Shown here: in pieces, positions 17,661-25,931 of the stretch
Position numbering within the stretch: position 1 is the first letter of the stretch
Layout of the letters: each line of letters begins with the position of its first letter
NCBI GenBank assembly: GCA_964600075.1
Contig: CAZRIE010000005.1
Location: 1-64,000 of the forward strand
Length of the DNA stretch: 64,000 nucleotides
From: CAZRIE01 sp964600075
Lineage (GTDB): Bacteria; Bacteroidota; Bacteroidia; Flavobacteriales; Flavobacteriaceae
Direction of reading: 5' to 3'
Notes under the pieces: generated by a model
What the model was told of the DNA's origin: nothing
Databases searched by the model: none
What the model saw: the letters and a program-made list of their open reading frames with translations, nothing else
Made by a program: the position numbers and the translations under genes

Positions 17661-18869
17661 ATGACAAAGAAAAAAGAGGGAAGCGTATTTAACCTTATTG
17701 GTCCCGGGTTTATAACGGCTGCGTTGGTATTGGGTCCGGGTAGTCTGGCCGTGGCCTCTAAAATAGGTGCGAATTACGAATTTCGATTGCTTTGGATAGT
17801 GCCTTTGTGCGTTGTTTTTATGGCTGCTTTTACTATAGTGTCAACGCGAATCGGACTAAGCACAGATCGTACCCTTATTCAGTTGATACGTGAAAAATAT
17901 GGCAATACCATTTGCGTTATTATCGGAGTGGGGCTATTTATAGTAGCGGCCTCGTTTCAGGCCGGCAACTCAATAGGGGCAGGGATGGTGTTCAGTGAAA
18001 TGTCAGGCTCTTCTTCGGCACCTTGGGTCACTTTCTTTTCTGCCATTGCGATTATCTTGTTGTTCTTTAAATCGTTCTTTAAGATTTTGGAAAAAATCAT
18101 GATTGCCATGGTTTTCCTGATGCTGGTTTCCTTTGTAATTACACTTATTATTTCAAAACCAGATATTTCGATTTTGGTTCAGCAGCTCGATTTTAGCCTC
18201 CCTAGAGGTTCAGAATTTTTGACTTTGGCTTTGATTGCTTCGAGTTTTTCGATTGCCGGTGCGTTTTACCAGTCCTATTTGGTGCAGGAAAAAGGTTGGG
18301 ATAAGAACAATTCAAAATCCCACGAGCGTGAAAGTCTATCTGGCATCCTGATTTTGGGTGTCATAACGGCTACGGTTATGTTGGTAGCGGCATCTGTGTT
18401 GTTTCCACAGGGTATACAAGTGAATTCCGCAACTGAAATGGGTAAAACCTTGGAGCCCATTTTTGGTAGTTATGCAACATTGATTTTTATGGCCGGGCTT
18501 TTTGCCGCATCCTTTTCCTCTTTAATAGGAAATGCCACCTTGGGCGGAGTTTTGTTATCGGATGCCCTGAATATTGGGAGCAAACTGGAATCTAAAAACG
18601 TACGTTACGTCATCATGTCGGTTATTGTGATTGGGGCATTGGTAGCGGTCGTTTTTGGAAGCCTTCCCATAGAATTGATTGTGACGGCACAGGGTTTTAC
18701 GATCATAATTGTACCAATAATCGGATTGATGCTCTTTTTAATTGCTCGGGACAGGGCGAAAAATAAGCTCTTAAAACTGAGCCCCCCGCTTCAAATACTA
18801 TTAATTTTAGGATTAGTAGTATTGTTGATTTTGGCAGCTGCCAATACGTATAATATATTTATAAAATAA
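17661..18869 (+). CDS. Divergent Nramp (SLC11)-like membrane transporter
   Basis: A 402-residue polytopic protein with about eleven membrane helices, recognisable as Nramp family by its opening (LIGPGFITAALVLGPGSLAV). In canonical Nramp proteins helix 1 carries DPGN, whose Asp and Asn bind Mn or Fe. Here the place reads GPGS (residues 25-28). The helix-6 metal-binding Met-Pro-His motif is also absent; the region reads SIAGAFYQSYLVQEKGW (about 197-213). The overall fold is kept but the known metal site is not, so the substrate is uncertain. It is transcribed divergently from the DUF2807 gene, with a dyad-rich promoter region. Confidence 0.75.
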   Translation: MTKKKEGSVFNLIGPGFITAALVLGPGSLAVASKIGANYEFRLLWIVPLCVVFMAAFTIVSTRIGLSTDRTLIQLIREKYGNTICVIIGVGLFIVAASFQAGNSIGAGMVFSEMSGSSSAPWVTFFSAIAIILLFFKSFFKILEKIMIAMVFLMLVSFVITLIISKPDISILVQQLDFSLPRGSEFLTLALIASSFSIAGAFYQSYLVQEKGWDKNNSKSHERESLSGILILGVITATVMLVAASVLFPQGIQVNSATEMGKTLEPIFGSYATLIFMAGLFAASFSSLIGNATLGGVLLSDALNIGSKLESKNVRYVIMSVIVIGALVAVVFGSLPIELIVTAQGFTIIIVPIIGLMLFLIARDRAKNKLLKLSPPLQILLILGLVVLLILAAANTYNIFIK

Positions 18870-18916
18870 CTTGAGTCGTGAATAGGCTTTTTAAGCGGAA
18901 AATTAGGGTTCCCAAG

Positions 18917-18943
18917 CCCACTAGGGTGGGATAATAATTTTTT
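18917..18943 (+). terminator. Weak terminator after the Nramp-like gene
   Basis: CCCAC-tagg-GTGGG (18917-18930) followed by an AT-rich stretch with a six-T run (18938-18943). The stem is short and the T-run is offset by 7 nt. Confidence 0.35.
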
Positions 18944-19033
18944 AATTTATAATTGATTTCGAGTATTTTTCCTTCGTTTTGAGTAGAGGAAAATAAAAAT
19001 TCGGATCTATTCATTTAAAATAGATTAACAAAA

Positions 19034-20053
19034 ATGATAGCAACCATAGCCCAGCTGGAAGATATACTTTCCGAACCTTCAGAACGCCTCATCAACGACA
19101 TCGCTAAAATCGAGGGCGATATTATGATTTTGGGTCTTGGCGGAAAAATGGGCCCGACACTTGCCAAACTGGCAAAAAGGGCAATCGATGAAGCGGGTAT
19201 CACCAAGAGAATAATAGGTGCCTCCCGATTTTCCAATGAAGGGTTATTTCAAGAACTTACCGATTTCGGTATCGAATGTATAAAGGTCGATTTGCTGAGC
19301 GACCAAGATTTAATGAAACTCCCCGACGTAAAAAATGTCATCTATATGGCAGGCAATAAATTCGGTACCTCGGGCAATGAACATTTTACCTGGGCGATGA
19401 ACGCATATCTTCCTGGCAGGGTTTCTGAAAAATATAAGGGTTCTAGAATCGTAGTTTTCTCTACTGGAAACGTATACCCATTTGTACCCATAAATAGCGG
19501 AGGCGCAATAGAAGGAACTAAACCTTCGCCTATCGGGGAATATGCACAGTCATGTTTGGGAAGAGAGCGTGTCTTCGAGCACTTCTCGATAAAGAACGGC
19601 ACAGAAATGCTGCTGTACCGATTGAACTATGCGTTGGATTTACGTTATGGAGTTCTTCTTGAGGTAGCAAAGGCGGTAGCGAACCATAAATCCATCGATT
19701 TGGGTATGGGTTTTGCCAATGTCATTTGGCAGGGCGATGCTAATGAATATGCTATTAGAAGTCTGTTGCATTGTGAGTCGCCTGCCAGAAAATTGAACGT
19801 AACTGGCCCCGAGACAATATCAGTGCAATGGTTGGCTGAAGAATTCGGAAAACTATTGGGCAAGACCCCCACATTTGAAAACCGACCTACGGATACAGCA
19901 TTATTGAACAACTCTGATCAAGCCCATACATTATTTGGAAATCCTTTGGTCTCATTAGAAGAAATGATAAAATGGACCGCTAACTGGGTCGAAATCGAAG
20001 GTGAGCAACTCGGAAAACCCACCCATTTTCAAGAACGAAAAGGTGATTTTTAG
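19034..20053 (+). CDS. Extended-SDR (NAD-dependent epimerase/dehydratase-like) protein with altered active site
   Basis: A 339-residue Rossmann-fold protein of the NAD-dependent epimerase/dehydratase family. The nucleotide loop is ILGLGGKMGPTLA (about residues 36-48), and the Ser/Thr strand is RIVVFSTGNVYP. The usual YxxxK catalytic pair reads YAQSC (in GEYAQSCLGRERVFEHF), with Cys where the Lys should be. Downstream parts (LYRLNYALDLRYGVL, KLNVTGPETISVQWLAEEFG) follow the family well. It sits 174 bp before a DapA-family gene on the same strand, and the two probably act on one substrate. With the Lys absent it may catalyse a non-redox step or only bind ligand. Confidence 0.75.
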   Translation: MIATIAQLEDILSEPSERLINDIAKIEGDIMILGLGGKMGPTLAKLAKRAIDEAGITKRIIGASRFSNEGLFQELTDFGIECIKVDLLSDQDLMKLPDVKNVIYMAGNKFGTSGNEHFTWAMNAYLPGRVSEKYKGSRIVVFSTGNVYPFVPINSGGAIEGTKPSPIGEYAQSCLGRERVFEHFSIKNGTEMLLYRLNYALDLRYGVLLEVAKAVANHKSIDLGMGFANVIWQGDANEYAIRSLLHCESPARKLNVTGPETISVQWLAEEFGKLLGKTPTFENRPTDTALLNNSDQAHTLFGNPLVSLEEMIKWTANWVEIEGEQLGKPTHFQERKGDF

Positions 20054-20112
20054 AAGGAATGAGTCAAGAAGCTGAAAAAGAGTTAAACAATTCTGTAAAA
20101 GAAAATCAAATG

Positions 20113-20172
20113 GCTCCTCCCCTCTGAAGAGGGGAGGTGGCTTCCAGCGAAGCGCAGAAGGCGGAGGCGTTG
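20113..20172 (+). repeat. REP-like palindromic element
   Basis: CCTCCCCTCT-GA-AGAGGGGAGG (20116-20137) is a perfect 10-bp stem. It is followed by GGCTTCCAGCGAAGCGCAGAAG and GCGGAGGCG. I recognise this style of sequence as a common dispersed intergenic repeat of Flavobacteriaceae genomes. It could also act as a barrier between the two flanking genes. Confidence 0.6.
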
Positions 20173-20227
20173 AAAACCCGAGCCTTTGAATAAACACACA
20201 TGCCTTAGTAAAGAACAATACCAAAAA

Positions 20228-21301
20228 ATGAAAACCCTAAACATTGAAATAAGAAAACTGCTCCACAAGGGTACGGTCATCCCTGCACATCCTCTGGCAC
20301 TGACAGAAAATCGACAACTCGACGAAAAACGTCAGCGCTTGTTGACCCGATACTATATGGCATCAGGTGTTGGCGGTATTGCTATTGGGGTGCATACGAC
20401 GCAATTTCAGATTCGAGACCCTAAAGTGAACCTATATTATAAAGTGTTGCAATTGGCCATTGAAGAGATCGAAAATGCACGTTTAGACCGACCTTTTCTA
20501 AAAATAGCCGGTGTAAGCGGTAACACCGAACAAGCGGTAAGCGAAGCGAAAACCTGTGCTGAACTGGGGTATGATATTGTTTTAGTAAGTACTAATGGGC
20601 TAGGCGATTGGACGGAAAAAGCACTTTTAGAACGTACCGAAAAAATCGCCGAGATTATGCCGGTTTTCGGCTTCTATCTACAGCCGGCGGTCGGTGGTCG
20701 GGTTTTGAGTTACGACTTTTGGAAGGTTTTTTCGGAAATCAAAAACGTACATGCCATAAAAATGGCCCCTTTTAATCGTTATCAGACCTTGGAGGTCGTA
20801 CGTGCAGTCTGTGCATCTTCGCGACGTGATGAAATTGCCTTGTACACTGGCAACGACGACAATATTGTAGCAGACCTATTAACTACTTATAAAGTTCAGG
20901 TCGATGGAAAATCCATCAAAAAAGATATCGTAGGCGGATTGCTGGGTCATTGGGCAGTATGGACGCAAAAAGCGGTTGAGCTTTTAGAACGTGTTCACGA
21001 GATTAAAAAATCCGGTATTATTATTCCCCAAGAAATGATGACTTTAAATATTGCGGTCACCGATACCAATGCCGCTTTTTTTGATGCTGCCCATAATTTT
21101 CATGGTTGTATCGCAGGCATTCATGAGGTTTTAAGGCGGCAGGGGTTATTAAAGGGAATTTGGTGTTTAGATGAAAAAGAAATGTTATCCGAGGGTCAAA
21201 AAGAGGAAATCAACAGGGCTTATAAGGATTATCCCGATTTAAATGACGATGCATTCGTAAAGGAAAATATTGAAAAGTGGATGTCGGATATGAAAGGCTG
21301 A
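20228..21301 (+). CDS. DapA-family (dihydrodipicolinate synthase-like) aldolase
   Basis: A 357-residue TIM-barrel lyase/aldolase of the DHDPS/NAL superfamily. The Schiff-base Lys is in VHAIKMAPFNRY and the active-site Tyr region in FGFYLQPAVGGRVL. It is longer than the usual 290-300 residues because of a C-terminal extension rich in charged helices (EKEMLSEGQKEEINRAYKDY). I took the ATG at 20228 (MKTLNIEIRKLL). An upstream in-frame start at 20186 would be TTG and begins with unrelated residues. It lies after the SDR-like gene and a REP-like element. The substrate is unknown but is probably a 2-keto sugar acid. Confidence 0.8.
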   Translation: MKTLNIEIRKLLHKGTVIPAHPLALTENRQLDEKRQRLLTRYYMASGVGGIAIGVHTTQFQIRDPKVNLYYKVLQLAIEEIENARLDRPFLKIAGVSGNTEQAVSEAKTCAELGYDIVLVSTNGLGDWTEKALLERTEKIAEIMPVFGFYLQPAVGGRVLSYDFWKVFSEIKNVHAIKMAPFNRYQTLEVVRAVCASSRRDEIALYTGNDDNIVADLLTTYKVQVDGKSIKKDIVGGLLGHWAVWTQKAVELLERVHEIKKSGIIIPQEMMTLNIAVTDTNAAFFDAAHNFHGCIAGIHEVLRRQGLLKGIWCLDEKEMLSEGQKEEINRAYKDYPDLNDDAFVKENIEKWMSDMKG

Positions 21302-21369
21302 TAGATGCTATTGTTTAACTTTATTTCCCCAATCAAAAAAAACTGTTATTTTTAACAAAATCCTTTTCA

Positions 21370-22416
21370 ATGAAAATCCAGATTAGAGCAACTATTCTTT
21401 TTATCTGTCTTTTAGGGGCAGTACTTCAAGCATGTAAATCCACCAAAACAGTACCCGATCAACAAACGGCAAATGAAATGCTTAGGGAGAAACCAGTAGA
21501 TTCCTTATCGACCAGGTCTTCTGAGGGATACACTGAAACAGTACCTGCGACCGAAATCAGTTTTGATATGGTGGCGGTACCCGGAGGAAGCTTTGTGATG
21601 GGTAGTCCCGAATCGGAAGCCAATCGAAAATCGGATGAAGGACCGCAAAAGGAAATAGAACTTGATTCTTTCTATATGGGTAAATACGAAATGACTTGGG
21701 ACGTTTTTGAACTCTTTTTTAAACAGAACAAAGAGATTTTCGTAAAGCTGGATGACGATAGGGTAATGAAAATCGATGCCATAACGCGACCTAGCCCGCC
21801 TTACGAGGATCCATCTTATGGTATGGGTAAAGATGGTTTCCCGGCAGTGAGTATGTCGGCTTACTCGACCTTGGTTTTCTGTAAATGGCTGAGTACGGTC
21901 ACCGGAAAGTTCTACCGCCTGCCAACGGAGGCCGAATGGGAATATGCCGCACGTGCCGGAACGGAAACCGCATTTAGCTTCGGCGACAGTGTCGATGATA
22001 TCGACGCCTATGCGGTCTATTATAAAAATTCCGATAACAAATATGCCAAAGTCGGCAGTAAAAAGCCAAACCCTTGGGGACTTTACGATATGCATGGCAA
22101 CGCTGCCGAATGGACGTTGGATGAATATAAGGAAGATGCCTATGCTACCACAGAGAGCAAAAATCCGTGGGTAACGCCTACCGTAATTCACCCTCGGTCA
22201 TATCGAGGCGGCTCTTGGGACGATGATGCCGATAAATTACGCTCTGCGGTAAGAACGGCATCAAGTTTGAAACAACAAAAAAGGGATCCACAGATTCCAA
22301 AAAGTTTTTGGTGGTTTACGGATTCGAATTATGTCGGATTTCGATTAATGAGCCCAAAAAAGCAACCCACGCCCGAAGAACAGAAAAAGTTCTGGCAAAT
22401 GGTACTTGATGAGTAG
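21370..22416 (+). CDS. SUMF1-domain lipoprotein (FGE-like fold, no catalytic cysteines)
   Basis: A 348-residue lipoprotein with a signal peptide and lipobox (LLGAVLQAC, Cys at about 22). The SUMF1/formylglycine-generating-enzyme-like domain includes MVAVPGGSFVMGSPESEA, the dense FYRLPTEAEWEYAARAG and WGLYDMHGNAAEWTLD, and the closing RSYRGGSWDDDADKLRSA and VGFRLM. The two redox cysteines that true FGE has after the RGGSW motif are missing; only the lipobox Cys and one in VFCKW occur. It is therefore not a sulfatase-maturing enzyme by known criteria. GldK/PorK and many structural lipoproteins share this fold. Confidence 0.85.
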   Translation: MKIQIRATILFICLLGAVLQACKSTKTVPDQQTANEMLREKPVDSLSTRSSEGYTETVPATEISFDMVAVPGGSFVMGSPESEANRKSDEGPQKEIELDSFYMGKYEMTWDVFELFFKQNKEIFVKLDDDRVMKIDAITRPSPPYEDPSYGMGKDGFPAVSMSAYSTLVFCKWLSTVTGKFYRLPTEAEWEYAARAGTETAFSFGDSVDDIDAYAVYYKNSDNKYAKVGSKKPNPWGLYDMHGNAAEWTLDEYKEDAYATTESKNPWVTPTVIHPRSYRGGSWDDDADKLRSAVRTASSLKQQKRDPQIPKSFWWFTDSNYVGFRLMSPKKQPTPEEQKKFWQMVLDE

Positions 22417-22565
22417 CCCTCTGACTCCCTAAAGGTGAGAATTCGTACTCGTGTCGAAATGGGGTTGAATTTCATCAAGAAGTATGAGTAGGGGGTCGAA
22501 CACAGATTTTGGAAAGTAAGACAGCCTTGAATAGTTTTCCCGTAAATGGATAGTGAAAACAGAAA

Positions 22566-23867
22566 ATGAAAAAAAATAACACGCGCAGAACATTTGTAAA
22601 GAATACGGCCAAAACCGTGGCTGCTAGTATGGTGTTTAGCCATCTCCCTGTATTTTCAAGTGCCAAGGTAGTTGGTCAAGATAAAATCAGGTTGGGAGTG
22701 GTCGGCTGTGGCGGTCGCGGTACAGGGGCTGTTTTTCAAGCCTTGACAGCTTCGAAATCGGTGCAATTGGTCGCTATGGGCGAGGTCTTTCAACACGAAC
22801 TGGATAGCAGTCTCCAGCGTGTATCCAAAGACTTTCCTAATCAAGTCGATGTACCCAAGGAAAGACAGTTTTTAGGTCTCGACGCCTATAAAAAGGTTAT
22901 TGAAGATTGCGATGCGGTCATTTTGGCCACTCCTCCGGGTTTTCGTCCCGAGCATTTTGAACACGCCGTGAATTCCGGAAAGCATGTTTTTATGGAAAAG
23001 CCATTGGCCGTTGATGCACCCGGTTATCGGAAAGTTATTGCGACAGGAGCTCTGGCCGATGAAAAGGAACTGAACGTGGTGGTGGGGCTACAATCGCGCT
23101 ACGAGATTGCCTTGAACGAAATGGTGAATAAAATTCATGCAGGGGAAATAGGGAACATTCTCTCTGCCGCTGTATACTACAATGTGGGCAAGGCCACAGT
23201 TTACCCTAGAAAACCGAATCAGACAGAGCTAGAATACCAAATCAGTAACTGGCACTATTTTAATTGGCTCTGGGGCGGTCAGTTGGCGGGGCAAGCTATT
23301 CATCAAATTGATGTAATTAATTGGATCAAACAAGATTATCCCATAAAGGCCAGCGGAATGGGTGGAAGGGCTATGCTCGAAGGTCCGGATCACGGGGAAA
23401 TTTTCGATCACCACGCTGTAGAATTCGAATATAAAGATGGCACAAAATTACATGTACAATGCCGTCAGATGGATAATTGCACCAACCGGATGGGATTCAA
23501 TGTGCAGGGCACGACTGCGAGGGCAGATGAACGTTTTCAGTTTCTAGATGCTCAAGGAAAAGCGCTATGGCGTTACCGAAGCCAAGATGACCCGTCTTCT
23601 TCGCAAATCGAACAAGATGTTTTTGTGGGGGCTATTTTAGGAACAAAACCATACGTGAACAATACGGTTTATGGTGCTGAAAGTACAATGACCACTATTA
23701 TAGGGCGTATGGCCATCGAATCAGGTGAGGTTATCGAATTGGATAAGGCAAAGGCTTCCGATTATAGTATTGTGTCTTCTCCCATGTCTTGGAATATGAA
23801 AATGGCCAACGCACCCTTGGCCGATGGTAATTACGCAATACCCAAACCGGGTGATAAAGTTTTATAG
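22566..23867 (+). CDS. Tat-exported Gfo/Idh/MocA oxidoreductase
   Basis: A 433-residue NAD(P)-dependent sugar dehydrogenase exported folded with its cofactor. The Tat signal has twin Arg (NTRRTFVKNTAKTVAASMVF). The Rossmann motif is LGVVGCGGRGTGAV (about 44-57), the catalytic EKP motif is MEKPLAVDAPG, and the HQIDVINW segment carries the family His. The C-terminal part fits the long exported subfamily abundant in Bacteroidota and planctomycetes, active in the periplasm. The next gene, YceI, begins 21 bp after its stop, so the two may share a transcript. The substrate is unknown. Confidence 0.87.
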   Translation: MKKNNTRRTFVKNTAKTVAASMVFSHLPVFSSAKVVGQDKIRLGVVGCGGRGTGAVFQALTASKSVQLVAMGEVFQHELDSSLQRVSKDFPNQVDVPKERQFLGLDAYKKVIEDCDAVILATPPGFRPEHFEHAVNSGKHVFMEKPLAVDAPGYRKVIATGALADEKELNVVVGLQSRYEIALNEMVNKIHAGEIGNILSAAVYYNVGKATVYPRKPNQTELEYQISNWHYFNWLWGGQLAGQAIHQIDVINWIKQDYPIKASGMGGRAMLEGPDHGEIFDHHAVEFEYKDGTKLHVQCRQMDNCTNRMGFNVQGTTARADERFQFLDAQGKALWRYRSQDDPSSSQIEQDVFVGAILGTKPYVNNTVYGAESTMTTIIGRMAIESGEVIELDKAKASDYSIVSSPMSWNMKMANAPLADGNYAIPKPGDKVL

Positions 23868-23888
23868 AAATACATTAAATTGAATATC

Positions 23889-24419
23889 ATGAAGAATATT
23901 TTGACACTATTTTTTTTAGGATTTGGCCTAGTTGCCATGGCCCAAGAAACCTACACGCTCTCCGATGAAAGCTCATTGACCATCGACGGCACTTCTACCC
24001 TTCATGACTGGACGGTTACAGCCAATACCATGACCGGTACGGCAAAGAAAGAAGGTGCCGCTCCGAAGGAAATTGATTTTGAAGTGGTTGTCGCAGACAT
24101 TATTAGCGAACGAGGAGCAACTATGGACAAAAAGATGCACGATGCCCTAAAAAAAGAAGAAAATCCGAAAGTAATATTCAAACTTGTAGAGGTCAAAGAC
24201 GAATCTATATTCGTAGGCACCTTGAATATTGCAGGTCAGGAAAAAACCGTGGAGATACCAGTGCAAATGGAAGCAGGCGGTTCGGCCCTAAAGCTTACCG
24301 GTGAGCAAAAACTTACCCTTCAAGATTACGGAATGGAACCCCCAACGGCCATGTTCGGTTCGATTATTGTAGGTGACGACGTTACCGTAAAGTTCGATTT
24401 GGTTTTTGTAAAGTCCTAA
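23889..24419 (+). CDS. YceI family periplasmic protein
   Basis: A 176-residue secreted protein of the YceI family, a lipocalin-like barrel that binds polyisoprenoid-type ligands. The signal peptide is MKNILTLFFLGFGLVAMAQ. The family hallmarks are LTIDGTSTLHDWTVTANTMTG (shown in part), MDKKMHDALKKEENPKVIF and a C-terminal strand repeat. The ATG at 23889 is preferred over an in-frame TTG at 23880 because it places the signal peptide correctly. Family members are common in marine Bacteroidota. Its closeness to the preceding dehydrogenase suggests co-transcription rather than shared function. Confidence 0.88.
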   Translation: MKNILTLFFLGFGLVAMAQETYTLSDESSLTIDGTSTLHDWTVTANTMTGTAKKEGAAPKEIDFEVVVADIISERGATMDKKMHDALKKEENPKVIFKLVEVKDESIFVGTLNIAGQEKTVEIPVQMEAGGSALKLTGEQKLTLQDYGMEPPTAMFGSIIVGDDVTVKFDLVFVKS

Positions 24420-24559
24420 GATATACCTTATGTTTTTATTTGAATTAGACAGAATTTAGTGGCTTCTTATCTTGTTTGAATGTTGGCGTTTTTAATTTAG
24501 TGCATATTCTAAATGCACCTTGCCAAGGTTAATAGTCTCAAAACGCCTATTTTTATGAC

Positions 24560-25744
24560 ATGGCCCAAACGCAGAGAATAAAAGACCTCGCCCAAAAGTA
24601 TGCTTCCGATTTTGTTACCGTACGGCGGTATCTTCATAAGCACCCGGAACTATCTTTTAAAGAATACAATACCTGTGTCTACATCAAAGAACAGTTAGTA
24701 GCTATGGGGCTTACCGATATAATTTCAGTAGCCGAAACCGGACTCTTGGCAACCATTCACGGAAAACGAAAAGGAGAATCTATTTTGTTGCGGGCGGATA
24801 TCGATGCGCTGCCGATTACTGAAAAAAACGATATTTCGTACGCCTCGAACAGCGAGGGGGTTATGCATGCCTGCGGTCATGATGCACATACAGCTTCCCT
24901 TTTATTATGCGCGAAGATTTTATGGGATTTAAAGGATGACCTGGTGGGAAGCGTGAAATTACTGTTTCAACCAGGCGAAGAGGTGATGCCTGGTGGGGCC
25001 AGTTTGGTTATGAAGGAGAAGGCATATAAAGATTTAGGAAGACTTAGGCATATCGGTCAACATGTACGCCCTGACCTTCCTGTGGGTAAGGTTGGCTTTC
25101 GCTCAGGAAAATTTATGGCTAGTATGGACGAACTTTTTCTAACCGTAAAAGGTAAAGGAGGCCATGCGGCAATGCCCGAAAATTCTGTAGACCCCGTTTT
25201 GATTGCCTCCCACATAATTATCGCTGTGCAGCAATTGGTCAGTCGTATGGCTTCGCCGAAGACGCCATCGGTGCTTTCCTTCGGGAAAGTGATTGCCAAT
25301 GGCGCGATTAATATCCTTCCAGATGAGGTGTACATCGAAGGGACGTTTCGGACCTTGGACGAATCTTGGAGAAAGGACGCTTTACAGAAACTAGAAAAAT
25401 TAGTTACGTCAATAGCCGAGGGCATGGGCGGAACATGCGAATTAAAAATCAATCACGGTTATCCACATTTGATTAACGAAACGCCTTTGACCGAGCAACT
25501 GAAAGCAAATGCTATTGGATTTTTAGGGGAAGAAAACGTAATGGAATTAGATCAATGGATGGCCGCCGAAGATTTTGCCTACTATTCACATAAAAACCCT
25601 GCTTGCTTTTATATGTTAGGTGTTGGTAATCAAGAAAAGGGTATTGAGTCAGGTCTTCATACCCCTAGGTTCAATATTGACGAATCGGCCATAGAAATCG
25701 GCGGTGGGTTGATGGCTTGGTTTGCGGTAAGAGCACTGGAATAG
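24560..25744 (+). CDS. M20 family metal-dependent amidohydrolase
   Basis: A 394-residue zinc-type amidohydrolase of the M20D group (N-acyl-amino-acid, indole-acetyl or N-acetyl-diaminopimelate deacylases). The N-terminal motif RRYLHKHPELSFKE, the metal-site motif HACGHDAHTASLL (His-Asp bridge, Cys ligand), the base region LFQPGEEVMPGGA and the C-terminal WMAAEDFAYYSHKNP with HTPRFNIDE are all intact. There is no signal peptide, so it is cytoplasmic. The precise substrate cannot be told. It is monocistronic, with 187 bp to the next gene. Confidence 0.88.
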   Translation: MAQTQRIKDLAQKYASDFVTVRRYLHKHPELSFKEYNTCVYIKEQLVAMGLTDIISVAETGLLATIHGKRKGESILLRADIDALPITEKNDISYASNSEGVMHACGHDAHTASLLLCAKILWDLKDDLVGSVKLLFQPGEEVMPGGASLVMKEKAYKDLGRLRHIGQHVRPDLPVGKVGFRSGKFMASMDELFLTVKGKGGHAAMPENSVDPVLIASHIIIAVQQLVSRMASPKTPSVLSFGKVIANGAINILPDEVYIEGTFRTLDESWRKDALQKLEKLVTSIAEGMGGTCELKINHGYPHLINETPLTEQLKANAIGFLGEENVMELDQWMAAEDFAYYSHKNPACFYMLGVGNQEKGIESGLHTPRFNIDESAIEIGGGLMAWFAVRALE

Positions 25745-25931
25745 CGTCATTGTGCTTCATGTGATTTTTATACCAAATATCTTTATATGGAGACCATTTA
25801 TGGCCTTAATTTCATTAGGGTACTGAAAAGGGCAAAAAAATGCCTGATGATGGCAAAGAAGCAGTTGAAGCAATATGCTGAAAACTATTAAATTTAGAGG
25901 TTGTATACTTTGAAGCGGACAAAAATTTTAG

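Noticed and set aside
20186..20227. Longer start for the DapA-family gene
   Set aside because: The start would be TTG and the extra residues are unlike the family; the ATG at 20228 fits better.
21505..22191. Long open frame on the minus strand opposite the SUMF1 gene
   Set aside because: It is a shadow of the real gene: no family resemblance, and it opposes a well-supported coding frame.
21370..22416. SUMF1-domain protein as the maturase of the sulfatase at 39421
   Set aside because: It lacks the two redox cysteines of true FGE and is a lipoprotein on its own, 17 kb away.
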